From a virus, in the IMG/VR virus record IMGVR_UViG_3300034071_001219, positions 1 through 59,968 of that record: DNA of 59,968 nt, one strand, 5' to 3'. The position numbers and the translations under genes are program-made. Under the pieces are notes generated by a model. It saw only the letters and a program-made list of their open reading frames with translations. It did no database searches and was not told the origin of the DNA. How positions within the stretch are numbered: the first letter of the stretch is position 1; each line of letters starts with the position of its first letter. Below, in pieces: positions 39,580-46,325 of this stretch.

Positions 39580-39668
39580 GGAAGTGGTTGGATTCGAACC
39601 AACGGATGCCCTTAAAGAACATCGGCGGATTAGCAATCCACTGCATTAAACCCCTCTGCCACACTTCC
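39580..39668 (-). tRNA. tRNA-Ser(GCT)
   Basis: Type II; acceptor GGAAGTG/CACTTCC, loop TTGCTAA, variable arm, T-loop TTCGAAT. Confidence 0.92.
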
Positions 39669-39670
39669 AA

Positions 39671-39743
39671 TGGAAACAACTGGACTCGAACCAGTGGTCT
39701 TTCGATTATCAGTCGAATGCTTTACCAACTAAGCTATGTTTCC
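39671..39743 (-). tRNA. tRNA-Ile(GAT)
   Basis: Acceptor GGAAACA/TGTTTCC, anticodon stem TTCGA/TCGAA, loop CTGATAA. Confidence 0.93.
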
Positions 39744-39748
39744 ATAGT

Positions 39749-39819
39749 ATTCCTAACGGGATTCGAACCCGTGCTACCACCTTGAAAGGGTGGTGACCTA
39801 ACCGCTAGTCGATAGGAAC
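39749..39819 (-). tRNA. tRNA-Glu(TTC)
   Basis: Acceptor GTTCCTA/TAGGAAT, anticodon stem CCACC/GGTGG, loop CTTTCAA. Confidence 0.92.
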
Positions 39820-39885
39820 ACGCAGAGTAATCTAAAAGAATGTTAGATTACCTGGAATATGAAGTATCCCTAAAGATACTTCAAC
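39820..39885 (-). other. Double-hairpin spacer in tRNA array
   Basis: Between tRNA-Asp and tRNA-Glu: GAAGTATC...GATACTTC and GTAATCTA...TAGATTAC, two stems of 8 bp in tandem. Likely processing or transcript-stabilising hairpins. Confidence 0.5.
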
Positions 39886-39956
39886 GACCCTAACGAGATT
39901 CGAACTCGTGATTCATCTTAGACAGAGAAGTGTGATAACCGCTTCACTATAGGGTC
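39886..39956 (-). tRNA. tRNA-Asp(GTC)
   Basis: Acceptor GACCCTA/TAGGGTC, loop CTGTCTA, T-T mismatch in the anticodon stem, T-loop TTCGAAT. Confidence 0.9.
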
Positions 39957-39961
39957 AAGGT

Positions 39962-40049
39962 GGGAGAGAAGGGAATTGAACCCCTGAGGCTAAAAAACCA
40001 CTCCAGTTTTACAGACTGGTACTACGTTGCCAACAGTAGACACTCTCCC
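39962..40049 (-). tRNA. tRNA-Tyr(GTA)
   Basis: Type II; acceptor GGGAGAG/CTCTCCC, anticodon stem CCAGT/ACTGG, loop CTGTAAA, T-loop TTCAATT. Confidence 0.93.
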
Positions 40050-40052
40050 AGA

Positions 40053-40121
40053 TAGGTTCAATGGAGTTACGGCACTGAGGAGCGTTAAATCTCCCCCAAG
40101 AGTCCGTTTCAAGAGAACCTA
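40053..40121 (-). other. Structured spacer upstream of tRNA-Tyr
   Basis: Closed by TAGGTTC/GAACCTA, with inner ACGG/CCGT and GGAG/CTCC pairings. Similar in design, not sequence, to E1 and E2. Confidence 0.4.
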
Positions 40122-40123
40122 AT

Positions 40124-40202
40124 GAGGCGGGTGGGACTCGAACCCACGGTGTATAATCTCTGGTTAAAAGCCAGGTCCGTTCGCCGCTACGGGAACCACC
40201 CC
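40124..40202 (-). tRNA. tRNA-Lys(TTT)
   Basis: Acceptor GGGGTGG/CCGCCTC (two G.T), loop CTTTTAA, T-stem GTGGG/CCCAC with TTCGAGT. The variable region is about 11 nt, long for a Lys tRNA. Confidence 0.85.
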
Positions 40203-40324
40203 AATAATATGGATAAATATTCAGTTGTCTAGGTTCGGTGTGGTCTCTCTCAACCACCCTTTAAGAATACCACTGTTTGGTCTCTGGGGGGAGATTAGTG
40301 GGCACTTAGGAAACTGTCACAGGC

Positions 40325-40362
40325 AATAAAAAAGGGGAGGAAACTTTTGGTTTCTCTCCCCT
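40325..40362 (-). terminator. Intrinsic terminator after the 31-aa ORF
   Basis: Bulged stem AGGGGAG-(A)-GAAAC / GTTTC-CTCCCCT with loop CAAAA and a following TTTTTT on the minus strand. Confidence 0.75.
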
Positions 40363-40387
40363 GTCTTTTGCTTTTATGGATTACATC

Positions 40388-40483
40388 TTACATATGTCTT
40401 TCCATATTTGCAAACAGGGGAGTTCCCTCAATATGCCAGCGGCAATCAAGAGTACTAATCTGTTTGTTCATTTGAAAAGACAT
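40388..40483 (-). CDS. Small protein, 31 aa
   Basis: MSFQMNKQISTLDCRWHIEG then TPLFANMERHM. Stands alone between a late promoter (22 nt upstream) and a strong terminator, i.e. its own transcription unit. Function unknown. Confidence 0.55.
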   Translation of the reverse strand: MSFQMNKQISTLDCRWHIEGTPLFANMERHM

Positions 40484-40504
40484 TGTTTTCGACCTAAGTG
40501 TGTT

Positions 40505-40512
40505 TATTTATA
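40505..40512 (-). promoter_or_regulatory. Late promoter box TATAAATA
   Basis: Exact late box, 22 nt before the 31-aa ORF. An early-type promoter (40534-40562) lies just upstream, so this unit has both. Confidence 0.7.
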
Positions 40513-40533
40513 AGACTTTTATTTTGTTTTTAT

Positions 40534-40562
40534 ATTGTAGAATAAATTTTGCGATTTGTCAA
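40534..40562 (-). promoter_or_regulatory. Sigma70-type promoter overlapping the end of the HNH gene
   Basis: TTGACA (40557-40562), 17-bp spacer, TACAAT (40534-40539). Confidence 0.7.
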
Positions 40563-40930
40563 GCGTCTAGACCTGCAGTATTAAGTATTTCATGATGAAC
40601 CTCACGATGACAGTTGGCACATACACATATACATTTATCCAATTCTTTAGTGATGGCATCCCAAGAACGAAGTCTTAATTTTTGCCAATCTACATCTTTT
40701 TGATTTGGATCCGTATGGTGAAATTCCAACGCTCCGTAAAATTTATCATAACCACAACGAATACATTTACCTCCTTTGTAGGAGATGGCATCTTTTTTTC
40801 TTTTTATCCACCTATCCATACAATAAGTATTAAAACAGGTACGGCATAAAGATTGAAACCCCTTTCCTTTTTTATACCCAGTTTCTTCATTTAAAGAAAT
40901 TTTGCATTTGGAACAAGTCTGTGATGACAT
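40559..40930 (-). CDS. HNH endonuclease with zinc-finger Cys pairs
   Basis: CSKCKISLNEETGYKKGKGF and CRTCF form zinc knuckles; KCIRCGYDKF ... ALEFHHTDP ... CICVCANCHREVHHE is the HNH nuclease core (H-H, N, H) with structural cysteines. 123 aa. Inserted between tRNA-Arg(TCT) and the tRNA-Lys side of the array. A TATAAATA box lies 28 nt before its ATG. Confidence 0.85.
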   Translation of the reverse strand: MSSQTCSKCKISLNEETGYKKGKGFQSLCRTCFNTYCMDRWIKRKKDAISYKGGKCIRCGYDKFYGALEFHHTDPNQKDVDWQKLRLRSWDAITKELDKCICVCANCHREVHHEILNTAGLDA

Positions 40931-40957
40931 TAATGGATAGAATAAAACTTTCTAATC

Positions 40958-40965
40958 TATTTATA
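40958..40965 (-). promoter_or_regulatory. Late promoter box TATAAATA before the HNH gene
   Basis: Exact late box placed between the 3' end of tRNA-Arg(TCT) and the HNH ATG at 40930. Confidence 0.7.
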
Positions 40966-40970
40966 AAGCA

Positions 40971-41040
40971 GGCAAGGAGGGACTCGAACCCCCAATCGAC
41001 ATCTTAGAAGGATGCTGCATTATCCATTATGCTACTTGCC
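40971..41040 (-). tRNA. tRNA-Arg(TCT)
   Basis: Acceptor GGCAAG/CTTGCC, anticodon stem GCATC/GATGT, loop CTTCTAA, T-loop TTCGAGT. Confidence 0.92.
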
Positions 41041-41048
41041 CATAAGAG

Positions 41049-41086
41049 ACCTCCAGGTTTGTGCATCGTTGAGAGGCATAGGAGGT
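41049..41086 (-). ncRNA. Structured element E2 upstream of tRNA-Arg(TCT)
   Basis: Outer stem ACCTCC/GGAGGT, inner stem TGC/GCA, conserved GATGCACAAAC strand; relative of E1 at 38406-38454. Confidence 0.45.
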
Positions 41087-41129
41087 GAGAGACTTACGCG
41101 AGGTTTGGACCCCCGTTGCTCATATGATT

Positions 41130-41158
41130 ATTGTACTATTCTTTTTTACAGGTGTCAA
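41130..41158 (-). promoter_or_regulatory. Sigma70-type promoter for E2/tRNA-Arg(TCT)
   Basis: TTGACA (41153-41158), 17-bp spacer, TACAAT (41130-41135). Confidence 0.7.
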
Positions 41159-41546
41159 GCCATGGTGAACAGAGTCTCATTTCTCCTCCAAGTTTCTTAC
41201 ACTCTTCAGTATAACACTTAGAAGTATCTAAAGCTTTCTCTATCAACCTGGGCAAAGGTACTCTAGGTGGTTCTGAGTCCCTTGTCAAGCGTTCATAATC
41301 ACGGATTGCTTTATCAACGTCTCTCTTGACCCTCCTATCCACCACACCAGGGTCCTGGAGCAGCACATCATTGATTATGGTCTGAGGGAACAGAGTCCTC
41401 TGAACCTCGTCTAGGAGGTCCCAGAGGCGCTCCTGGGACGCTCCAGTGCATTGGGAGAGGGTTGCTACGATACCACTGAGTATGACGCTTATGAGGATTA
41501 TCTGCTTCTTATCCAGTCTCTTCTTTCCGAAATTAAAATTAAACAT
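41136..41546 (-). CDS. Membrane-anchored protein, 136 aa
   Basis: Basic N-terminus, one transmembrane or signal-anchor helix (KQIILISVILSGIVATLSQC) and a soluble helical domain with four C-terminal cysteines (KCYTEECKKLGG ... CSPWLDTC). Could be a spanin- or lipoprotein-like lysis accessory, since a lysozyme-like gene is near; unproven. ATG directly follows a hairpin and T-tract. Confidence 0.62.
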   Translation of the reverse strand: MFNFNFGKKRLDKKQIILISVILSGIVATLSQCTGASQERLWDLLDEVQRTLFPQTIINDVLLQDPGVVDRRVKRDVDKAIRDYERLTRDSEPPRVPLPRLIEKALDTSKCYTEECKKLGGEMRLCSPWLDTCKKE

Positions 41547-41574
41547 AAAAAAAGAGGAGTAGCAACACTCCTCT
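41547..41574 (-). terminator. Hairpin and T-tract abutting the 41546 start codon
   Basis: AGAGGAGT-GTTGCT-ACTCCTCT followed by TTTTTTT and then ATG. Ends the upstream unit (stop at 41582). Confidence 0.75.
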
Positions 41575-41575
41575 G

Positions 41576-41583
41576 TATTTATT
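41576..41583 (-). promoter_or_regulatory. Late promoter box AATAAATA
   Basis: Overlaps the stop of the upstream gene and lies before the hairpin, 30 nt from the 41546 ATG. Confidence 0.6.
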
Positions 41584-43195
41584 ATGCATAAGCAGGAAGT
41601 CCTCTTTCTTTTCCTGCAGCATTCATTCTTTGTATCATTTCTTTTCTTCTCTTTTCTTTTTCATCCTCAGGAGTTGCAACTGGTTGTGGTGCTGATGCTT
41701 GAGGTGATTTAACTGGTTGAGGAACTGAAGGTTGTGGTGCCTGCTGTTGCGTCTTTTGCGGTGCTGATGATGCTGGTTTTGTCGAAGTTGGTGGAGTGCT
41801 GATATGCGTTCTATGGGCGGTTACAGCGGCATCTAGGTTGCTCTGAGCTGCCGTTACGGCATTGTTTGCTACAGCAAGATTTTGATTATGTCTTTCTGCT
41901 TCTCCTGGATTGTTTTGAAGGAAAAATGCATTCTTTCTTGGAACTGGTTTTCCGTTTGATCCTCGAACAACCATTGCATCAGCAGCATCCTTCTGTGCTG
42001 CTTGAAGAACAGTTTCTGCAGATGCTGATTGTTGCTCAAGTTCTGCTGCTGTTTGAGCATGTTGTTTTTGTGCTGCCACTTGTGCCTGGCGACTAAAAAG
42101 AGAAAATGATGATTGTCTTGTTTTTTGTGCTTGCTTTTCTTTTGGTGCTGCTTGAATATCTCCAGCAACTGCCATCTCCCTTCCTTTTCCTTTACCTGCT
42201 CTTGCTCTTAAACTAACTGATTGTTGTCTGGGATCTCTGAATGATGATTCCTCACCACCAGTAGTCCACATAGATTGTGCCGTTTTACCTTTAGAAAACT
42301 GCCCCTTTCCCTGAAGCATTTCTTGACCAGCAGCACGTTTTACTCCAGGCACTGTTTTTTCTAATCCATCAATATGTGCTTGAACTTGAGTATAAACATC
42401 TTTTTGTCCCTCCGGAGTCATTCCCTTAGTGGATGCCATCAACTCTTTAATCTTATCAAGAGTTTCCTTACTAGAAGAAACAATTTCTTTTTTCTTTTCT
42501 CTAGAATCTACTTTATATTTTGATACCCTTTCCTTATATTCCTGATCAGTTTCTCCTGATTTTTTCTTTGGTTTATTTGCTAATATTGTTTTTAACTGTT
42601 TCTGAGCAGCAACTTCTACACCTCTTTCTAGAGTTGCAGTTGCTTGATCCGCTTGAGCAGATCCAGCTTGAGATCCACGATAATCTTTTCCACTCACACG
42701 ATGATTCTTTCTCGGATCTTCTGGGTCGGAAAAAACATAATCAAATCTTCCTTGACCCTTTACATTTCCTTTCCAGGATGTTTTTGATTGTTCGTGCTCA
42801 CCGCCAGATACTCTACCTAACCATCCCTTTGCCGCAATATTTCCGCCCTTTTTACTCTGAATCATTCCCAAGAATCCAGGAACAGATCTCTCTATCTCTG
42901 AATAATATACTTTCTCGTGCTCCGAAGTTTTTTTCTTTCCAGAAAATCCTTCATCCGAAGCATTTTTAAAATTTAAAGGATGTTTAGGATCACTTTTTAC
43001 TGTTTCCAGTTCTTGTGCAATTATTTGATTTACAGAATCAAAATCTTTTTTGCTGATTAGTTCTCTTACTTCAGGAGAAGATACCAAATGATTGTATAAA
43101 CTTATATTGGCGTGTTCATCACTATACTTGGGATTTCCTCCACGCTTTTCTACAATAAAATATGTCTCAGATATAAACTCTTGAAATGTTTTCAT
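41582..43195 (-). CDS. Probable internal head protein with T4-type capsid-targeting N-terminus
   Basis: MKTFQEFISETYFIVEKRGG closely resembles the T4 IPIII capsid-targeting start (MKTYQEFIAE); ISE fits the prohead-protease site (I/L)-x-E. The remaining 520 residues are Gln/Ala/Lys-rich with an N-terminal domain (residues 20-150) of unknown type and long helical, low-complexity Gln/Pro tail. Likely packaged with DNA and perhaps injected. Late promoter 36 nt upstream. Confidence 0.7.
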   Translation of the reverse strand: MKTFQEFISETYFIVEKRGGNPKYSDEHANISLYNHLVSSPEVRELISKKDFDSVNQIIAQELETVKSDPKHPLNFKNASDEGFSGKKKTSEHEKVYYSEIERSVPGFLGMIQSKKGGNIAAKGWLGRVSGGEHEQSKTSWKGNVKGQGRFDYVFSDPEDPRKNHRVSGKDYRGSQAGSAQADQATATLERGVEVAAQKQLKTILANKPKKKSGETDQEYKERVSKYKVDSREKKKEIVSSSKETLDKIKELMASTKGMTPEGQKDVYTQVQAHIDGLEKTVPGVKRAAGQEMLQGKGQFSKGKTAQSMWTTGGEESSFRDPRQQSVSLRARAGKGKGREMAVAGDIQAAPKEKQAQKTRQSSFSLFSRQAQVAAQKQHAQTAAELEQQSASAETVLQAAQKDAADAMVVRGSNGKPVPRKNAFFLQNNPGEAERHNQNLAVANNAVTAAQSNLDAAVTAHRTHISTPPTSTKPASSAPQKTQQQAPQPSVPQPVKSPQASAPQPVATPEDEKEKRRKEMIQRMNAAGKERGLPAYA

Positions 43196-43205
43196 TCTAC
43201 TAAAA

Positions 43206-43229
43206 AGGGGAGGTCTGCAGCACTCCCCT
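43206..43229 (-). terminator. Hairpin upstream of the internal-head-like gene
   Basis: AGGGGAG/CTCCCCT stem (43206-43212, 43223-43229) and a short TTTTT, ending the lysozyme-like unit or forming a 5' UTR hairpin. Confidence 0.6.
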
Positions 43230-43230
43230 A

Positions 43231-43238
43231 TATTTATT
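43231..43238 (-). promoter_or_regulatory. Late promoter box AATAAATA
   Basis: Late box 36 nt upstream of the 43195 ATG, before the hairpin. Confidence 0.6.
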
Positions 43239-43249
43239 ATTCTATTGTA

Positions 43250-43882
43250 TCAAACTTCTACCGTGATCAGTTTGGAAGCATACTCATGAGCATACGAAGT
43301 GCGGGCACCATGAATGCCCCAACCAATCCAACTATACGCATAGTCCATGTAACGATTGATAGACTTACCGGGAGTTTTCATCCTGTCTTCAATTCGTTTC
43401 CATTGAACCTCAGTCGTTAGATAACCAAGTTGCGTTTGAAGAGATGATGGATTTCCACCAAATCTTCTAGCAAAATCACCCAATCCATAATAACGATCGG
43501 CAGATGTCCATTGGATCAGACCATAACCACGACCGCAGTGATGGTACTGAGTCCTACTACCACCTTCGCAAATATTAGGCACGAACATAGATTCCTGCTT
43601 AATATTGCCCAGGATAGTAGCAAGGGCGTTTCTGTCTTTAATTCCTTGCTCTTGAAAATAATTCAAGGCAAGTGATTCATGTTCTGAACACCCTTTACAA
43701 ATTAGCCTTTTCTCTTTTGGTTTTTCGGGAGCAACCTCTTTGGTCGCTGTCGGTGCTTCAAACTCCTTAATAACAGAAAACGGCACCGGTGGTGTCGTCA
43801 AAGGAGGAAATATCGGCAGTGTTGCCATATTGGTTGTAACCGATGCCAGAAGAGGCAGGGCTACAGTAAAGAATTGTTGCAT
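43250..43882 (-). CDS. Secreted lysozyme-like protein (phage tail-lysozyme type)
   Basis: Signal peptide (MQQFFTVALPLLASVTTNMA), Pro-rich linker, then a catalytic domain: ALNYFQEQGIKDRNALATIL, GNIKQESMFVPNICEGG with the likely catalytic Glu, and GRGYGLIQWTSADRYYGL. This is the soluble/tail lysozyme architecture. The ATG at 43882 is chosen for the signal peptide. A second wall hydrolase in the genome besides the GH24 enzyme. Confidence 0.75.
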   Translation of the reverse strand: MQQFFTVALPLLASVTTNMATLPIFPPLTTPPVPFSVIKEFEAPTATKEVAPEKPKEKRLICKGCSEHESLALNYFQEQGIKDRNALATILGNIKQESMFVPNICEGGSRTQYHHCGRGYGLIQWTSADRYYGLGDFARRFGGNPSSLQTQLGYLTTEVQWKRIEDRMKTPGKSINRYMDYAYSWIGWGIHGARTSYAHEYASKLITVEV

Positions 43883-43982
43883 TAATTTTAATAGAACTCT
43901 ACATCCGTATAGAAAGGGGGTACACCACTCCTCTCGGAGGGCACTTTCCACGGCTCTAATTGTCACTCACTTTCTCATAGCG

Positions 43983-44006
43983 AAAAACCCACTTTTTGAG
44001 TGGGTT
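43983..44006 (-). terminator. Intrinsic terminator
   Basis: AACCCACT-CAAAA-AGTGGGTT hairpin followed by TTTTT, after the 60-aa gene. A consensus promoter lies just upstream of it, so it can also act on that transcript. Confidence 0.75.
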
Positions 44007-44012
44007 ATAAAC

Positions 44013-44041
44013 ATTATAAGTTTTTATTTAGATTTTGTCAA
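44013..44041 (-). promoter_or_regulatory. Perfect-consensus sigma70 promoter
   Basis: TTGACA (44036-44041), 17-bp spacer, TATAAT (44013-44018). It overlaps the 3' end of the 60-aa gene and would start transcription right at the following hairpin. Confidence 0.75.
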
Positions 44042-44220
44042 GAGTCTACTTCTTCAGGGGTTTCTTCTTGTTCTGGTTCAGGTAAGGTAACTCCAATTTG
44101 AGTTAAGTACTCAATAGCTCCTTGAACTTTCCAAAACAGTTCCTTATTTTGTGCAATTTGAGCATCCAATTGACTTCTCTGCTCTAAAAGATTTGCAAGA
44201 TGTTGTTGCTGTTCGGTCAT
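44038..44220 (-). CDS. Small coiled-coil protein, 60 aa
   Basis: MTEQQQHLANLLEQRSQLDA then QIAQNKELFWKVQGAIEYLT: one coiled coil, acidic Pro/Glu tail. ATG at 44220 (a TTG precedes it). Late box 23 nt upstream. Confidence 0.7.
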   Translation of the reverse strand: MTEQQQHLANLLEQRSQLDAQIAQNKELFWKVQGAIEYLTQIGVTLPEPEQEETPEEVDS

Positions 44221-44242
44221 TTTTTTCAATTATTAAAAAATA

Positions 44243-44250
44243 TATTTATC
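44243..44250 (-). promoter_or_regulatory. Late promoter box GATAAATA
   Basis: Late box 23 nt upstream of the 44220 ATG, overlapping the previous stop. Confidence 0.6.
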
Positions 44251-44422
44251 AATCTTCTGGTTCTAGAGACATAATTTCTAGTTCGTCATCTTCAGGTTCA
44301 ATCCACTCATAGAACTCAGCAAGAATTGCGCGAGCATCCTCTTTATTAATATTCATATTTGCAGCACGATCAAGAGACCAAGTTCTCACATGCGATACGA
44401 TATCTTCAGTCGTTGCGTTCAT
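44249..44422 (-). CDS. Conserved small acidic protein, 57 aa
   Basis: MNATTEDIVSHVRTWSLDRA then DARAILAEFYEWIEPEDDEL. The ATG at 44422 follows a TTGACA/TACAAT promoter located inside the endonuclease gene. Recurrent cyanophage-type small protein. Confidence 0.7.
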   Translation of the reverse strand: MNATTEDIVSHVRTWSLDRAANMNINKEDARAILAEFYEWIEPEDDELEIMSLEPED

Positions 44423-44849
44423 AGTAATCTTTTCTGAAATATCTGGAGAGGACATTCGAATTGTAGAATGCTGGTTCTCCATTGTCAAGAGATTCGATGA
44501 GGACATTGTGAACAAAGAGCTGTCTTGTCTCCTCGTAATTTGTTTTGCCCTTTGTTTTATGTAATGATACGATAGTTCTACTAAAATTTTCTCTGCCAAA
44601 TTTGTCAATGTCTTCTTTAAGTTCTGGACAAGACCCATAGTATTTTTTCCAATCTGATTCTGATTTTACTTTACGTTTTTTACCTTTTGGAGTTCTAAAC
44701 TGCCAAAAATACTTCCTACCAATATATTTCCTACTATTAAGATTATTCTGGATAAGATAAACAAAACCAAAATTATCTTGAATACAATCCGAAGTAAAAG
44801 GTTTTCCATTATAAACCCAAGGATTTTCATAGTCAATATCTGTACTCAT
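44406..44849 (-). CDS. GIY-YIG-like endonuclease, 147 aa
   Basis: GFVYLIQNNLNSRKYIGRKY is a GIY-YIG core; KYYGSCPELKEDIDKFGREN and YEETRQLFVHNVL continue the fold with the family's Arg, Asn and Glu. Closest to the phage putative endonucleases often called Seg/Hef-like. Starts 17 nt inside the preceding small gene; a late box lies 27 nt upstream. Confidence 0.75.
   Translation of the reverse strand: MSTDIDYENPWVYNGKPFTSDCIQDNFGFVYLIQNNLNSRKYIGRKYFWQFRTPKGKKRKVKSESDWKKYYGSCPELKEDIDKFGRENFSRTIVSLHKTKGKTNYEETRQLFVHNVLIESLDNGEPAFYNSNVLSRYFRKDYYERND
44460..44488 (-). promoter_or_regulatory. Sigma70-type promoter inside the endonuclease gene
   Basis: TTGACA (44483-44488), 17-bp spacer, TACAAT (44460-44465), serving the 57-aa gene. 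Confidence 0.65.
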
Positions 44850-44994
44850 CAATTATATCAAGGACTTCGTTCAGATATTTATGGGCAAGTCCTTTCATAT
44901 CCATCTCAGGTCTGATATGGTCTTTGTGGAGTTTATTCTTTAATCCCAAAATACGAACTTTCAATTCATCTTTAACTAGTTGATTTTTAGGCAT
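44833..44994 (-). CDS. Conserved small protein, 53 aa
   Basis: MPKNQLVKDELKVRILGLKN then KDHIRPEMDMKGLAHKYLNE: an all-helical protein. Its ATG directly follows a T-tract of an intrinsic terminator. Ends 17 nt into the endonuclease gene. Confidence 0.65.
   Translation of the reverse strand: MPKNQLVKDELKVRILGLKNKLHKDHIRPEMDMKGLAHKYLNEVLDIIDEYRY
44876..44883 (-). promoter_or_regulatory. Late promoter box CATAAATA
   Basis: NATAAATA match 27 nt before the endonuclease ATG at 44849, within the preceding small gene. Confidence 0.5.
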
Positions 44995-45019
44995 AAAAAA
45001 AGGAGGAATAACCTCCTTT
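44995..45019 (-). terminator. Intrinsic terminator abutting the 44994 start codon
   Basis: AAAGGAGG-TTATT-CCTCCTTT hairpin and TTTTTTT, then ATG. Ends the nrdB unit. Confidence 0.8.
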
Positions 45020-45031
45020 ATCTATACGCAA

Positions 45032-45181
45032 CTAGCCATTTACTCCTAACCATTCTTTACAATAGTCATAATCTCCAAACATAAACTCATCACATTCTGC
45101 TGCTTCTTGATAAGCATTTAGAATTGCTTGTTCACACCATTCATCATAGTTGGAATCCTGCAAAAGTATTTTTGGTAACAT
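45032..45181 (-). CDS. Small acidic protein overlapping the end of nrdB, 49 aa
   Basis: MLPKILLQDSNYDEWCEQAI then LNAYQEAAECDEFMFGDYDY. AGGAGG sits 11 nt before the ATG, inside nrdB. Out of frame with nrdB and 38 nt overlapped. Cys- and Asp/Glu-rich; unknown. Confidence 0.6.
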   Translation of the reverse strand: MLPKILLQDSNYDEWCEQAILNAYQEAAECDEFMFGDYDYCKEWLGVNG

Positions 45182-46325
45182 CTTGCTTAATGCCTCCTAC
45201 GACATAACTTTCGACTTCTGTTTCTTGTGGGGCTACTTGAAGTCCTTTGGAGGAAATCCAGTGTTGAGTCCATGGAAGTGGATTATTATTTGCAGAAATA
45301 TCATATTGAGGTTTAAGACCAATTGCCTTTAGTCTACGATTTGCGATCCATTCGACATACTGCTGTAATAGTTTGTCATTAAGTCCGATCATGCTTCCAT
45401 CTTTGAACAGATAATCTGCCCAACGTTTTTCTTCATTTACAGCACGGTCAAACATTGCATATGTCCATTCTTCTTCTTCTTTCATAATTTGTTTCATTTC
45501 CGCATCATCACCATCTTTCCACTTATTCAAAATATTTTGAGTAATTGCTAAATGTTGGTTTTCGTCTCTTGCGATGAGACTAATGATTTTAGCGGATCCT
45601 TCCATAAGCTTAAGTTCACCAAAGGCGAAACTACAAGCAAAACTAACGTAGAAGCGAATACCTTCAAGAATATTAACGTTTGCGACTGCTCTGTACAGTT
45701 TTCGTTTGACATCGTTGATTGTTTCTTTTGCGTATGAGACTCCTTCAAGTCTGTGCATCCAAGTATCAGATACACCATACTGTTGTGCCGATTGAATAAA
45801 GTCATCATAAGACTCTGTAACGCTCTTAGCACGTTCTAGAATGCGGTTGTCGTTAATGATAGTATCAAATACCTCAGAAGGGTCTGAATAGATATTTTTG
45901 ATGATATAGGTATAAGAACGACTATGAATCATTTCCATAAATCCCCACACCTCCATACATGCTTCCAATTCAGGAAGTGAGCAATATGGAAGAAATGCCA
46001 TACCAGGACCACGACCCTGAACACTATCAAGCATAATCTGATACTTCAGATTAGAAGTATAGATATGCTTCTGCTCAGGACGAAGAGTTTGATAATCTCC
46101 ACGATCCTTCTGAAGAGATACCTCTTCAGGTCTCCAGAAATATCCAAGTTGTTGAGTAGTCAGTTTATCGAAGATAGGATATTTGTATGAATCATATCTT
46201 TGAACTCCAAGAGGAGCACCAAAGAACATTGGTTGTTTTTTTCTATCAATATTTTCCGTATTAAAAACCGTCATTCCTTTAACATTTGTTTGTGGTTCTT
46301 CTGTGGAAGATATTTTAAACTGCAT
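45144..46325 (-). CDS. nrdB: Ribonucleotide reductase class Ia beta subunit
   Basis: Di-iron/tyrosyl-radical subunit. PELEACMEVWGFMEMIHSRS and ARDENQHLAITQNIL supply the iron-binding Glu/His sets. The ATG at 46325 has GGAGG 8 nt before it and overlaps the HNH gene by 11 nt. C-terminal AGFQL is the tail that docks on NrdA. Makes dNTPs for phage replication. 393 aa. Confidence 0.93.
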   Translation of the reverse strand: MQFKISSTEEPQTNVKGMTVFNTENIDRKKQPMFFGAPLGVQRYDSYKYPIFDKLTTQQLGYFWRPEEVSLQKDRGDYQTLRPEQKHIYTSNLKYQIMLDSVQGRGPGMAFLPYCSLPELEACMEVWGFMEMIHSRSYTYIIKNIYSDPSEVFDTIINDNRILERAKSVTESYDDFIQSAQQYGVSDTWMHRLEGVSYAKETINDVKRKLYRAVANVNILEGIRFYVSFACSFAFGELKLMEGSAKIISLIARDENQHLAITQNILNKWKDGDDAEMKQIMKEEEEWTYAMFDRAVNEEKRWADYLFKDGSMIGLNDKLLQQYVEWIANRRLKAIGLKPQYDISANNNPLPWTQHWISSKGLQVAPQETEVESYVVGGIKQDVTKNTFAGFQL

